A stretch of 7,626 nt of DNA. Source: JBFFSQ01 sp041572275. Its GTDB lineage: Bacteria; Pseudomonadota; Gammaproteobacteria; SZUA-229. Location: assembly GCA_041572275.1 (NCBI GenBank), contig JBFFSQ010000149.1, positions 1 through 7,626 on the forward strand, given 5' to 3'. Below, piece after piece: positions 1 through 5,229 of the stretch (within the stretch, counting starts at the first letter, position 1; each line of letters opens with the position of its first letter). Made by a program: the position numbers and the translations under genes. Under the pieces are notes generated by a model. It made no database searches. It was not told where the DNA came from and saw only the letters and a list, made by a program, of their open reading frames with translations.

Positions 1-252
1 AACAAACGATCGACAGCGGCTATTCAATGCATAAGAAAATCATAATAAGCCACATAACATTATCCGCTTGAATTCGCATATTATTATTCACCATCGATTG
101 AACTTATTCTAGACACAAAATCAATTTATTTCTTATCTTTCTTGCATGCTGCTTCAAGTAAACCATACACTTTTAGATGTAGAAATTACGCATATAACAA
201 TCCATTCAAGACTATTCTAAGCTCTACTGACCTCAACTTTGACTCAAGCTCA
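1..252. other. AT-rich non-coding stretch at left edge
   Basis: This stretch lies downstream of the leftward lipoprotein gene. It is AT-rich and I see no coding pattern, RNA gene or repeat family in it. I looked for a terminator serving the leftward operon, which would be a GC-rich hairpin followed by a T run on the minus strand, and found none that convinces. A rightward reading frame starting at 142 runs antisense into the lipoprotein gene and resembles no protein I know. Confidence 0.6.
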
Positions 253-801
253 CTACAGTTTACACACCGTATGTTGCTTGCCAGTAATTTTCCAGCTCAA
301 CTTCTCAGCTGGTTTTCCCTCACCGGTATAAATATCAATATGCTGTTTTTTTATTGCACTGCCCACATCATTTGCAGTAAACATCTGTTGACTCATAACA
401 TCAGGCAATGTCGGTATCATCACTTGACGGCCGCGCTTAATATAGTGGCGATCAGTTGCTATAGAACCTGTCGTTAATGGCTGGCCATCCGCATTTAGTG
501 GTTGCTTGCTTCTGTGCCACTTGTTTGAAAAGTATCCGAGATACCAGCCTTCGTCTGTTTTGCCCCAACCTTCAACCCTGGTGGCCTTCAGAAACTGTTG
601 CGAGAACCTGCGCTTACCAACAGCTTCAATATAAATGCTTTGTTTAGGCAAAGCAGGATAGTCAGTTTCGAACGGCGTAAAATAACCGGTAATCGACCAG
701 TTATTGCTACAACTTGCTGTATGCAATGCACATGAATTGAGCAGAAAAAATATTACCACTACAGTAATACTTACTTTTATGTGTTGGGTGATTCCTGTCA
801 C
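253..801 (-). CDS. Small 3D-domain lipoprotein (MltA/YuiC-type 3D fold)
   Basis: The 182-residue product has a short N-terminal hydrophobic segment (about residues 10-23) ending in LNSC, a plausible lipobox with Cys24 as the lipidated residue. Asn at -2 is unusual, and Cys31 is a less likely alternative. The rest matches the 3D domain, named for three conserved aspartates: IATD (Asp117), then ANDVGSAI (Asp145) and HIDIYTG (Asp156). In MltA-type lytic transglycosylases these residues belong to the peptidoglycan-cleaving double-psi barrel. The 'ITGYFTPF' stretch near residue 37 also resembles the start of such domains. It is much shorter than MltA, so it is probably a stand-alone 3D protein acting in the periplasm or at the outer membrane. 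The start is GTG at 801-799, overlapping the upstream TGA stop as GTGA, so translation is probably coupled. Cell-wall activity is inferred, not shown. Confidence 0.78.
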   Translation of the reverse strand: MTGITQHIKVSITVVVIFFLLNSCALHTASCSNNWSITGYFTPFETDYPALPKQSIYIEAVGKRRFSQQFLKATRVEGWGKTDEGWYLGYFSNKWHRSKQPLNADGQPLTTGSIATDRHYIKRGRQVMIPTLPDVMSQQMFTANDVGSAIKKQHIDIYTGEGKPAEKLSWKITGKQHTVCKL

Positions 802-1673
802 AACTCAGCCAGTACCCGCTCCGCCATGCTGATGGCCTGACCATGATAACCACCACCAAACAAATTCAGGTGATTGATGATGTGATACAGATTGTAAAAA
901 GTTTTGCGCACAGCATAGCCCTCATCCAGTGGCCAGGCTTCATTGTAAGCTGAATAGAATGAGGCACTGAAACCGCCAAACAATTGAGTCATCGCCAGAT
1001 CGGCTTCACGGTCGCCATAATAAAATGCCGGGTCGTAGATTACCGCACGACCGTCGCTAAGACCGGAGATATTGCCGCCCCATAAATCACCGTGCAACAT
1101 CGACGCCTGCGGCTGATACGACCGAAACAATGCCGGCAACTCCACCAGCAATCGTTCACCCAGACGTTGCAACTCGCCGCCATAGCCCTTACTGGCCGCC
1201 AGTTCGAGTTGATAACCAAGACGATGTTTTTGCCAGAACTCAACCCAGCTGTTTTCAACATCATTCATCTGCGGTGTCGAACCGATGGTGTTATTCCGGT
1301 GCCAGCCAAATTGTGGTTTCACGATTCGATGCATGGCGGCAAACTGCTGTGCAAAATCCACCATATTGGCACTACCCTGCATGGGCAGATACTCCAGCAC
1401 CAGATAGCAGGATTGTCCGTCATCACCATAACAAATGGGGCGGGGTACGATTACGGTGCCGCTATCGGCCATCTCCTGCAGGGCTTCGGCTTCAGCCTCA
1501 AACATATCGCCATGGCTGATATGGTTAGTTTTGACAAAATAGCTAATCTGACCATTACTGATTTTCTGTGTTTCATTTATACAGCCGCCACCCAGTGCCT
1601 GCTGATTCTGTATTTCAAACACCTGACCTGTCGCCTGCCCAATCTGCTGGCTGATGTGATCCCAAAGTGACAC
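798..1673 (-). CDS. Fructosamine kinase family protein (ketosamine-3-kinase, YniA-like)
   Basis: The 291 residues match the length of bacterial fructosamine-3-kinase homologues such as E. coli YniA. The fold is protein-kinase-like. A glycine-rich P-loop, GGGCIN (residues 28-33), is followed by the nucleotide-binding lysine in YFVKTN (Lys48). The catalytic loop LHGDLWGGN spans 193-201 (Asp196), the metal-binding IYDPA spans 212-216 (Asp214), and the family signature YYGDREADLAMT follows at 218-229. The family phosphorylates ketosamines on glycated proteins or free substrates, which makes the sugar adduct unstable and removes it. The substrate here cannot be read from sequence. Cys31 sits where the redox-active P-loop cysteine of several FN3Ks lies. 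The GTG start at 1673-1671 is supported by AGAGGT five bases upstream and by full N-terminal family coverage. It is the first gene of a two-gene leftward unit with the 3D lipoprotein. Confidence 0.92.
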   Translation of the reverse strand: MSLWDHISQQIGQATGQVFEIQNQQALGGGCINETQKISNGQISYFVKTNHISHGDMFEAEAEALQEMADSGTVIVPRPICYGDDGQSCYLVLEYLPMQGSANMVDFAQQFAAMHRIVKPQFGWHRNNTIGSTPQMNDVENSWVEFWQKHRLGYQLELAASKGYGGELQRLGERLLVELPALFRSYQPQASMLHGDLWGGNISGLSDGRAVIYDPAFYYGDREADLAMTQLFGGFSASFYSAYNEAWPLDEGYAVRKTFYNLYHIINHLNLFGGGYHGQAISMAERVLAEL

Positions 1674-1678
1674 CTTAG

Positions 1679-1684
1679 ACCTCT
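1679..1684 (-). promoter_or_regulatory. Ribosome binding site for the fructosamine kinase gene
   Basis: AGAGGT on the minus strand lies five bases before the GTG codon. It is a good Shine-Dalgarno match and supports GTG rather than a downstream ATG as the start. Confidence 0.6.
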
Positions 1685-1713
1685 TTTATACTGAACCTAC
1701 CAGTACCTATGCT
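1685..1713 (+). promoter_or_regulatory. Possible promoter of the truncated haemoglobin gene
   Basis: TTTATA (1685-1690) and TATGCT (1708-1713) each match the sigma-70 -35 and -10 consensus at four of six positions and are 17 bases apart. The -10 lies about 32 bases before the haemoglobin ATG. In this 72-bp divergent spacer it would overlap control signals of the leftward kinase operon. The match is moderate and unproven. Confidence 0.3.
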
Positions 1714-1718
1714 AGCAT
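1709..1718. repeat. 10-bp perfect palindrome in the divergent spacer
   Basis: ATGCTAGCAT reads the same on both strands and overlaps the candidate -10 of the haemoglobin promoter. It could be a small operator shared by the two divergent units, but a 10-bp palindrome can arise by chance and I recognise no specific regulator. Confidence 0.25.
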
Positions 1719-1745
1719 TAGCAAAACCATTTTCGGATACTATTT

Positions 1746-2156
1746 ATGTCAAACCCCAGCCCACCGATGTGCGAGCAAATCGGCCGCGAGAAAATCGAGC
1801 AGGTCGTACACCGTTTTTATGCCCGACTCATCGAACATCCTCGGCTCGGCCATTTTTTCCAGTCAATAGATGATTTCACCGCTCATGAACAGCGGATTAC
1901 TGATTTCTGGTGGCTGGCCCTCGGCGGTCAACTGGAACAGCCGCCTAAAATTGACATGATCGGTAAGCATTTCCCTCTTGGCATCACCTCGGAAGACCTG
2001 GAGTTCTGGCTGGTCATTCTGGGCCAAACCCTGGGCGAAGAACTGGAAGAGAAACAGGCCCATTTCTGGATGGACAAGGCGCTCCAAATTGGTGCGCGTA
2101 TCAAGCAGATCGTGATTGATCACCAGGCCATGGGCGTACCCATTCGCCAGCCCTGA
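1746..2156 (+). CDS. Group III truncated haemoglobin
   Basis: The 136-residue protein has the length and pattern of group III truncated haemoglobins (the Campylobacter Ctb type). Visible positions are Tyr25 in HRFYARL (the B10 distal tyrosine), His47 in TAHEQRITDFWW (probable E7), His75 in KHFPLGI (the expected proximal F8 haem ligand) and Trp88 in LEFWLVIL (the G8 tryptophan). It lacks the extended N-terminus of group I proteins. The family binds haem and small ligands such as O2 and NO in the cytoplasm. Roles in NO or peroxide chemistry have been proposed, but the function in this organism is open. The ATG at 1746 has only a weak upstream purine stretch (GGA near 1735). It is transcribed away from the fructosamine kinase operon. 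No strong rightward terminator follows. Confidence 0.9.
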   Translation: MSNPSPPMCEQIGREKIEQVVHRFYARLIEHPRLGHFFQSIDDFTAHEQRITDFWWLALGGQLEQPPKIDMIGKHFPLGITSEDLEFWLVILGQTLGEELEEKQAHFWMDKALQIGARIKQIVIDHQAMGVPIRQP

Positions 2157-2170
2157 ATAAACCGCTACAA

Positions 2171-2195
2171 ACAAAAAAGAGCCCGCTGCCGGGGG
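2171..2195 (-). terminator. Weak leftward terminator-like hairpin
   Basis: On the minus strand CCCG-GCAG-CGGG is followed by CTC and six Ts. The stem is only four base pairs, so this is at best a weak intrinsic terminator. Its polarity would stop a leftward transcript coming out of the 2200-2865 region, or antisense transcription into the haemoglobin gene. In the rightward direction there is no T run. Confidence 0.22.
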
Positions 2196-2230
2196 ATTAA
2201 CGCCCACTTCACAGCAATAAATGCCCCTAC

Positions 2231-2239
2231 TTATGCACA
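2231..2239 (+). promoter_or_regulatory. DnaA box (TTATGCACA)
   Basis: Exact match to the TTATNCACA DnaA-box consensus. It is the leftmost box and stands about 170 bp from the next one. Confidence 0.55.
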
Positions 2240-2330
2240 GTAACAGGTCAATTTGTCACAAAATTGATCAAATAATGACCAACTTACCGCACGGCAAGGC
2301 TAAGTAACTGATTATAAAGCATTTAAAAGG

Positions 2331-2347
2331 TGGTTAAAATTTAACCA
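2331..2347. repeat. 17-bp AT-rich palindrome
   Basis: TGGTTAAA and TTTAACCA are perfect inverted arms around a single A. It lies 63 bp left of copy A. It could be a protein-binding dyad or part of an easily melted segment. I do not recognise a specific regulator. Confidence 0.45.
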
Positions 2348-2372
2348 ATCTAAGAAAAATGTCATATTTACG

Positions 2373-2394
2373 CTGAAAAAAGAGCTTTTTTCAG
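2373..2394. repeat. 10-bp perfect inverted repeat beside DnaA module A
   Basis: CTGAAAAAAG and CTTTTTTCAG are perfect arms separated by two bases, so the element is nearly a continuous palindrome. It ends seven bases before module copy A. The T run is inside the stem, not after it, so it is a poor intrinsic terminator. A binding dyad or cruciform-prone element is more likely. Confidence 0.5.
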
Positions 2395-2400
2395 GCGATT

Positions 2401-2430
2401 TCCACAGAGTTATCCACAGCTTTTGTGGGT
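2401..2430 (+). repeat. Triple DnaA-box module, copy A
   Basis: This is the first copy of a 30-bp direct repeat, identical at 26 of 30 positions to 2746-2775. It contains a degenerate box ending in TCCACA, an exact box at 2410-2418 and an inverted box at 2424-2432. Box starts are 12 and 14 bases apart, as in copy B. Identical spacing suggests the module is a unit for cooperative DnaA binding. Confidence 0.6.
2410..2418 (+). promoter_or_regulatory. DnaA box (TTATCCACA)
   Basis: This is the strongest-affinity form of the E. coli-type DnaA box, at the centre of module copy A. Confidence 0.65.
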
Positions 2431-2432
2431 AA
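2424..2432 (-). promoter_or_regulatory. Near-consensus inverted DnaA box (TTACCCACA)
   Basis: On the minus strand it matches TTATCCACA at eight of nine positions. It faces the exact box at 2410 and lies four bases before the 13-mer at 2436. Confidence 0.4.
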
Positions 2433-2435
2433 CTA

Positions 2436-2448
2436 GATTTTATCTTTT
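2436..2448 (+). other. 13-mer resembling an oriC DNA-unwinding repeat
   Basis: GATTTTATCTTTT agrees with the E. coli oriC 13-mer consensus GATCTNTTNTTTT at nine of its eleven defined positions. It starts four bases after the inverted DnaA box at 2424-2432 and continues into a T-rich run to about 2456. An unwinding repeat close to a strong DnaA box is the arrangement expected at an origin. The T-rich background makes chance similarity possible. Confidence 0.35.
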
Positions 2449-2567
2449 GTTTTTAATGACTTAGATCAATTTCATTTAATTAACATGAACAAAGATAGCT
2501 AAATGAAACTGCTGGATCGTTGACAATTTATGCCAATTTTGACAATCGTCGGCAAAAAATTAATTAG

Positions 2568-2576
2568 TTATACACA
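2568..2576 (+). promoter_or_regulatory. DnaA box (TTATACACA)
   Basis: Exact TTATNCACA match, standing alone between the two box modules and next to the AT-rich palindrome at 2596-2622. Confidence 0.55.
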
Positions 2577-2595
2577 CGGCTTAATCTAGCTGACA

Positions 2596-2622
2596 TAAAT
2601 TTTACATTTTTTTTAAAATTTA
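2596..2622. repeat. AT-only inverted repeat (9-bp arms)
   Basis: TAAATTTTA and TAAAATTTA are perfect inverted arms around a 9-base T-rich loop. Apart from one C the whole element is A and T, so it should melt easily. It lies between the box at 2568 and module copy B and is a second candidate unwinding segment. Confidence 0.45.
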
Positions 2623-2742
2623 CCCGTTCAAGCTATTGACTTTAGTAACTTATTGATTTTAAAAGCTATTTTTGCTGATCGTTTTTTGACCAATCTGTGG
2701 CAAGGGCTGAACAAATGCCGCTTTTATAGGCTTTTCAGAACC

Positions 2743-2751
2743 TTGTCCACA
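2743..2751 (+). promoter_or_regulatory. Near-consensus DnaA box (TTGTCCACA)
   Basis: It matches TTATCCACA at eight of nine positions. It forms a perfect 9-bp inverted repeat with the minus-strand box at 2769-2777, with the exact box at 2755 between them. Confidence 0.45.
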
Positions 2752-2775
2752 AAGTTATCCACAGCTTCTGTGGAC
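2746..2775 (+). repeat. Triple DnaA-box module, copy B
   Basis: Second copy of the 30-bp direct repeat, 345 bp from copy A and differing at four positions. All three boxes here are good matches (2743, 2755, and 2769 on the minus strand). The core can also fold as a 7-bp hairpin with a CTT loop (2758-2774). It ends about 90 bp before the priA start codon, so DnaA bound here could also influence priA transcription. Confidence 0.6.
2755..2763 (+). promoter_or_regulatory. DnaA box (TTATCCACA)
   Basis: Exact strong-consensus box at the centre of module copy B. Confidence 0.65.
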
Positions 2776-2777
2776 AA
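2769..2777 (-). promoter_or_regulatory. Near-consensus inverted DnaA box (TTGTCCACA)
   Basis: Minus-strand box with eight of nine matches. It mirrors the box at 2743 exactly. Confidence 0.45.
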
Positions 2778-2865
2778 AATAATTTCCTTTGAAAAATGAA
2801 GCATTTAAGGTCGATCACAACTTTATGATGTCCTTTTTCTACCGTTCACTGGCACAATACGCTCC

Positions 2866-5064
2866 ATGCCTTCTAAGCCCGTTTTAAAAGTTGCCGTTCC
2901 CAGCCCTCTATTTGGCCTGTTTGATTACAAGGCACCGGACAGTCACACCATCAAACCCGGTTGCCGGGTACAGGTACCATTTGGACGCCAATCACTGACC
3001 GGCGTGGTTATGGCCCTGGCTGACACGAGCGACTACCCGCAGGCCAAACTCAAACCCATTCAAAAAGTCATCGATGACCAGCCCCTGTTACCGACCGAAT
3101 TACTCAAGTTGCTGCAGTGGGCAGCCGATTACTACCAGCATCCTATGGGTGATGTCATCGCCACCGCCCTGCCTAAATTATTACGCCAGGGCCAGACCCC
3201 CGAACTAACGGGTGACACCTTATGGCAACTCACCGAGTCCGGTGAACAGGCCCATGTCGATGACCTCAAACGCGCACCCAAACAGGCCGCACTTCTGCAA
3301 CTATTGCAACAGGCCGGTGGCGCCAGCACCAGCGAACAACTCAATACAAGCAGCGAAAACTGGCGCCAGGCCATGCAGGGCCTGCTAAAGAAAGCGCTGG
3401 TCGAATCCAGGACCCTGCCCTGCCTGCCCGCCCCTAAAGGCGCTGTGCTATCGGCACCTTTGTTAAATGAGGAACAACAGCATGCTGTCGACTGCATTGC
3501 TCAGACTGATGCCCATTTCCAGGCCACTTTATTACAGGGCATCACTGGTAGCGGTAAAACCGAGGTCTATCTGGCCTTGATGGAACAGGTTATCGCCCGC
3601 GGTCAACAGGTACTGGTGCTGGTACCTGAAATCAGCCTCACGCCCCAGCTCACTGAACGTTTTCAACACCGCCTGCCGACTCCTGTAGCTGCGCTACATT
3701 CCGGCCTAAATGACCGGCAACGACTGTGTGCCTGGACCATGGCCAGTGCCAACCGAACCCAGGTCGTCATAGGTACACGCTCGGCCCTGTTCACACCAAT
3801 GCCAAAACTGGGCCTGATCATTATTGATGAAGAACATGATGCTTCCCTGAAACAACAGGACGGCTTTCGCTACCATGCCCGTGATCTGGCCCTGGTACGT
3901 GCCAAGGCCCGTCATATTCCGGTTGTGCTGGGTTCCGCAACACCGTCGCTCGAGACCCTTCACAATGCCCTGCGCGGGCAGTACCAGCATCTGCATCTGA
4001 CTCGCCGGGCACTGGCCGCCAAACCGCCGCGCCTGCACCTGCTGGATGTCTGCCGCCGTCCCATGGTCGATGGTATTTCCGATGTGATGCTGCAACACAT
4101 TCGCCAGCATCTAGAGCAACAGGGCCAGGTACTGCTGTTCCTCAATCGCCGCGGCTTCGCGCCGCTGCTGATGTGCCATGAGTGCGGCTGGACCACCGAA
4201 TGCCCCCGTTGTGATGCCCACATGACCCTGCATCACCACAACCGCCGCCTGCAATGCCACCACTGCGGCACTGAGCGGCCGGTACCCTCCACTTGCCCGA
4301 ACTGCCAGAGCGACGCCCTGCATATTCCCGGTGCCGGTACCGAACGTATCGAACAGGCATTGTCAGAGCACTTCCCTGATATCAGCATCAGCCGCATCGA
4401 TCGTGATACCACCCGACGCAAAGGCGCACTCGATAACAAACTGGCCCAGGCCCGTTCCGGAGAATCCCGCATCCTCATCGGCACCCAGCTACTGGCCAAG
4501 GGCCATGACTTTCCCAATGTCACCCTGGTTGGCATACTCGATACCGACCAGGGCCTGTTCAGCAGTGACTTCCGTGGCACCGAACACATGGCGCAGATGA
4601 TCATACAGGTTGCCGGGCGAGCCGGACGCGCCGAAAAACCCGGTGAAGTCATCATCCAGACCCACCACCCGGAGCACCCATTACTCGACACCCTGCTGCA
4701 CAGGGGCTATGAAGGTTTTGCCGAAGCGGCCCTCAGTGAACGCCAACTGGCCTGCTTCCCGCCGTTTGCCTACCTCAGCCTGTTGCGTGCCGAGGCCAGC
4801 CAGAAATCTGCTGCCATGGATTTTCTGCAACAGGCCCGCGACCAGATCCAGTCACTACCCGCCCAGGGCGTCGACGTGTTTGGCCCGCTACCGGCCCCGA
4901 TGGAAAAACGGGCCGGCCGTTTCCGTGCCCAGCTAATATTACAGAGTGACCAGCGCAAACACCTGCATACCCTGCTCAGGCACTGGGTACCCACGCTATC
5001 GAAACTCAAAACCGCCAGCCGCGTACGCTGGTCCATTGATGTCGATCCACAGGACATGTATTAA
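2866..5064 (+). CDS. priA: Primosomal protein N' (replication restart helicase PriA)
   Basis: The 732 residues equal the E. coli PriA length. PriA recognises stalled or D-loop forks and reloads DnaB through PriB/DnaT or PriC. The N-terminal 3'-DNA-binding domain (about 1-105) contains FDY, GCRVQVPFG and LQWAADYYQHPMGDV. A winged-helix region follows at about 110-200. The SF2 helicase core shows Walker A GITGSGKT (225-232), DEEH (321-324), GSATPS (356-361), GTQLLAKGHDFP (539-550) and QVAGRAGRAE (581-590). Eight zinc-binding cysteines form four pairs inserted in the core: Cys437/440, 446/449, 464/467 and 477/480. All key motifs are intact. The ATG at 2866 gives the N-terminus shared with other PriA proteins, although no clear Shine-Dalgarno precedes it. 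The earlier ATGs at 2825 and 2828 are out of frame. Its leader borders the DnaA-box region, which is unusual, since in pseudomonads rpmE lies upstream of priA. Confidence 0.98.
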   Translation: MPSKPVLKVAVPSPLFGLFDYKAPDSHTIKPGCRVQVPFGRQSLTGVVMALADTSDYPQAKLKPIQKVIDDQPLLPTELLKLLQWAADYYQHPMGDVIATALPKLLRQGQTPELTGDTLWQLTESGEQAHVDDLKRAPKQAALLQLLQQAGGASTSEQLNTSSENWRQAMQGLLKKALVESRTLPCLPAPKGAVLSAPLLNEEQQHAVDCIAQTDAHFQATLLQGITGSGKTEVYLALMEQVIARGQQVLVLVPEISLTPQLTERFQHRLPTPVAALHSGLNDRQRLCAWTMASANRTQVVIGTRSALFTPMPKLGLIIIDEEHDASLKQQDGFRYHARDLALVRAKARHIPVVLGSATPSLETLHNALRGQYQHLHLTRRALAAKPPRLHLLDVCRRPMVDGISDVMLQHIRQHLEQQGQVLLFLNRRGFAPLLMCHECGWTTECPRCDAHMTLHHHNRRLQCHHCGTERPVPSTCPNCQSDALHIPGAGTERIEQALSEHFPDISISRIDRDTTRRKGALDNKLAQARSGESRILIGTQLLAKGHDFPNVTLVGILDTDQGLFSSDFRGTEHMAQMIIQVAGRAGRAEKPGEVIIQTHHPEHPLLDTLLHRGYEGFAEAALSERQLACFPPFAYLSLLRAEASQKSAAMDFLQQARDQIQSLPAQGVDVFGPLPAPMEKRAGRFRAQLILQSDQRKHLHTLLRHWVPTLSKLKTASRVRWSIDVDPQDMY

Positions 5065-5154
5065 GAGAAGGTTAATGGTTGGTGGTTGATAGTTAGTCGT
5101 TATAAAAAATAAAGCTTTTACCATCAACCATTAACCACCAACCATCAACCTCTC
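5065..5154. repeat. Inverted pair of heptamer-repeat blocks
   Basis: Immediately after the priA stop codon, consecutive heptamers GTTAATG, GTTGGTG, GTTGATA and GTTAGTC run from 5071 to 5098 (pattern GTTRRTN). The mirror block occupies 5122-5149 and reads on the minus strand GTTGATG, GTTGGTG, GTTAATG and GTTGATG. Short GAGA ends flank both arms. Together they form an imperfect inverted repeat with arms of about 33 bases around an AT-rich loop of about 23 bases containing AAAGCTTT. Transcribed RNA would fold into a long hairpin, which could attenuate or stabilise the priA-argS transcript. Another reading is a dispersed intergenic repeat family (REP- or MITE-like). No T tract follows directly, so it is not a classic terminator. 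Confidence 0.75.
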
Positions 5155-5164
5155 TCCTTTCTTC

Positions 5165-5193
5165 TTTATCCTTTCAGCCACAAAGGGTAAAAT
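5165..5193 (+). promoter_or_regulatory. Probable argS promoter
   Basis: TAAAAT (5188-5193) matches the sigma-70 -10 at five of six positions. TTTATC (5165-5170) is a weak -35 with a 17-base spacer. The -10 lies 36 bases before the argS TTG. It would give argS and the SPOR gene their own transcription start, downstream of the heptamer hairpin. Confidence 0.4.
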
Positions 5194-5229
5194 TCGCCCA
5201 CTCTCAAATAGCGCCAGGCTTTTTTCACC

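Larger units (their letters stand above)
2157..2865. other. Gene-free AT-rich region with DnaA-box clusters; candidate replication origin or DnaA-binding locus
   Basis: No convincing gene lies in this stretch of about 709 bp. It is visibly richer in A and T than the flanking genes. It holds four exact TTATNCACA boxes (2231, 2410, 2568, 2755, all on the plus strand) and near-consensus boxes at 2743 (plus), 2424 and 2769 (minus). It also holds two copies of a 30-bp triple-box module, palindromes at 2331, 2373 and 2596, a 13-mer like the E. coli oriC unwinding repeats at 2436, and GATC sites at 2266, 2464, 2515, 2677 and 2813. These are the ingredients of a gammaproteobacterial oriC: DnaA boxes, an unwinding element and Dam sites. 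Against it, the usual neighbours (dnaA, dnaN, rpmH, mnmG) are absent here and sampled lines show C over G on the plus strand on both sides. A DnaA titration, reactivation or regulatory locus is the main alternative. Confidence 0.5.

Noticed and set aside
142..477. Rightward 111-residue open frame at the left edge
   Set aside because: It is antisense to the recognisable 3D-domain lipoprotein over about half its length, has no family resemblance and lacks a clear ribosome site.
1092..1670. Rightward 192-residue open frame
   Set aside because: It is entirely antisense to the fructosamine kinase gene, whose catalytic motifs are intact. It is a shadow frame.
1863..2207. Leftward 114-residue open frame over the haemoglobin gene
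   Set aside because: It is antisense to a protein with all the expected haem-pocket residues and resembles nothing I know.
2373..2394. Intrinsic terminator
   Set aside because: The inverted repeat is strong, but its T run lies within the stem and the stem is nearly all A-T, so it does not fit a rho-independent terminator.
2824..2829. TATGAT as the -10 of a priA promoter
   Set aside because: It matches the -10 consensus at five of six positions, but nothing resembling a -35 lies 16-18 bases upstream and there is no extended -10. I did not list it as a promoter.
2157..2865. CRISPR array, tRNA or small protein gene in the large spacer
   Set aside because: The 30-bp repeats occur only twice, 345 bp apart, so this is no CRISPR. 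I found no cloverleaf or convincing short coding frame.
2157..2865. Firm call of oriC
   Set aside because: Hand counts in a few lines of the flanking genes show C at or above G on the plus strand on both sides, so no skew switch is visible. The usual origin neighbours are absent. It is kept as a candidate only.
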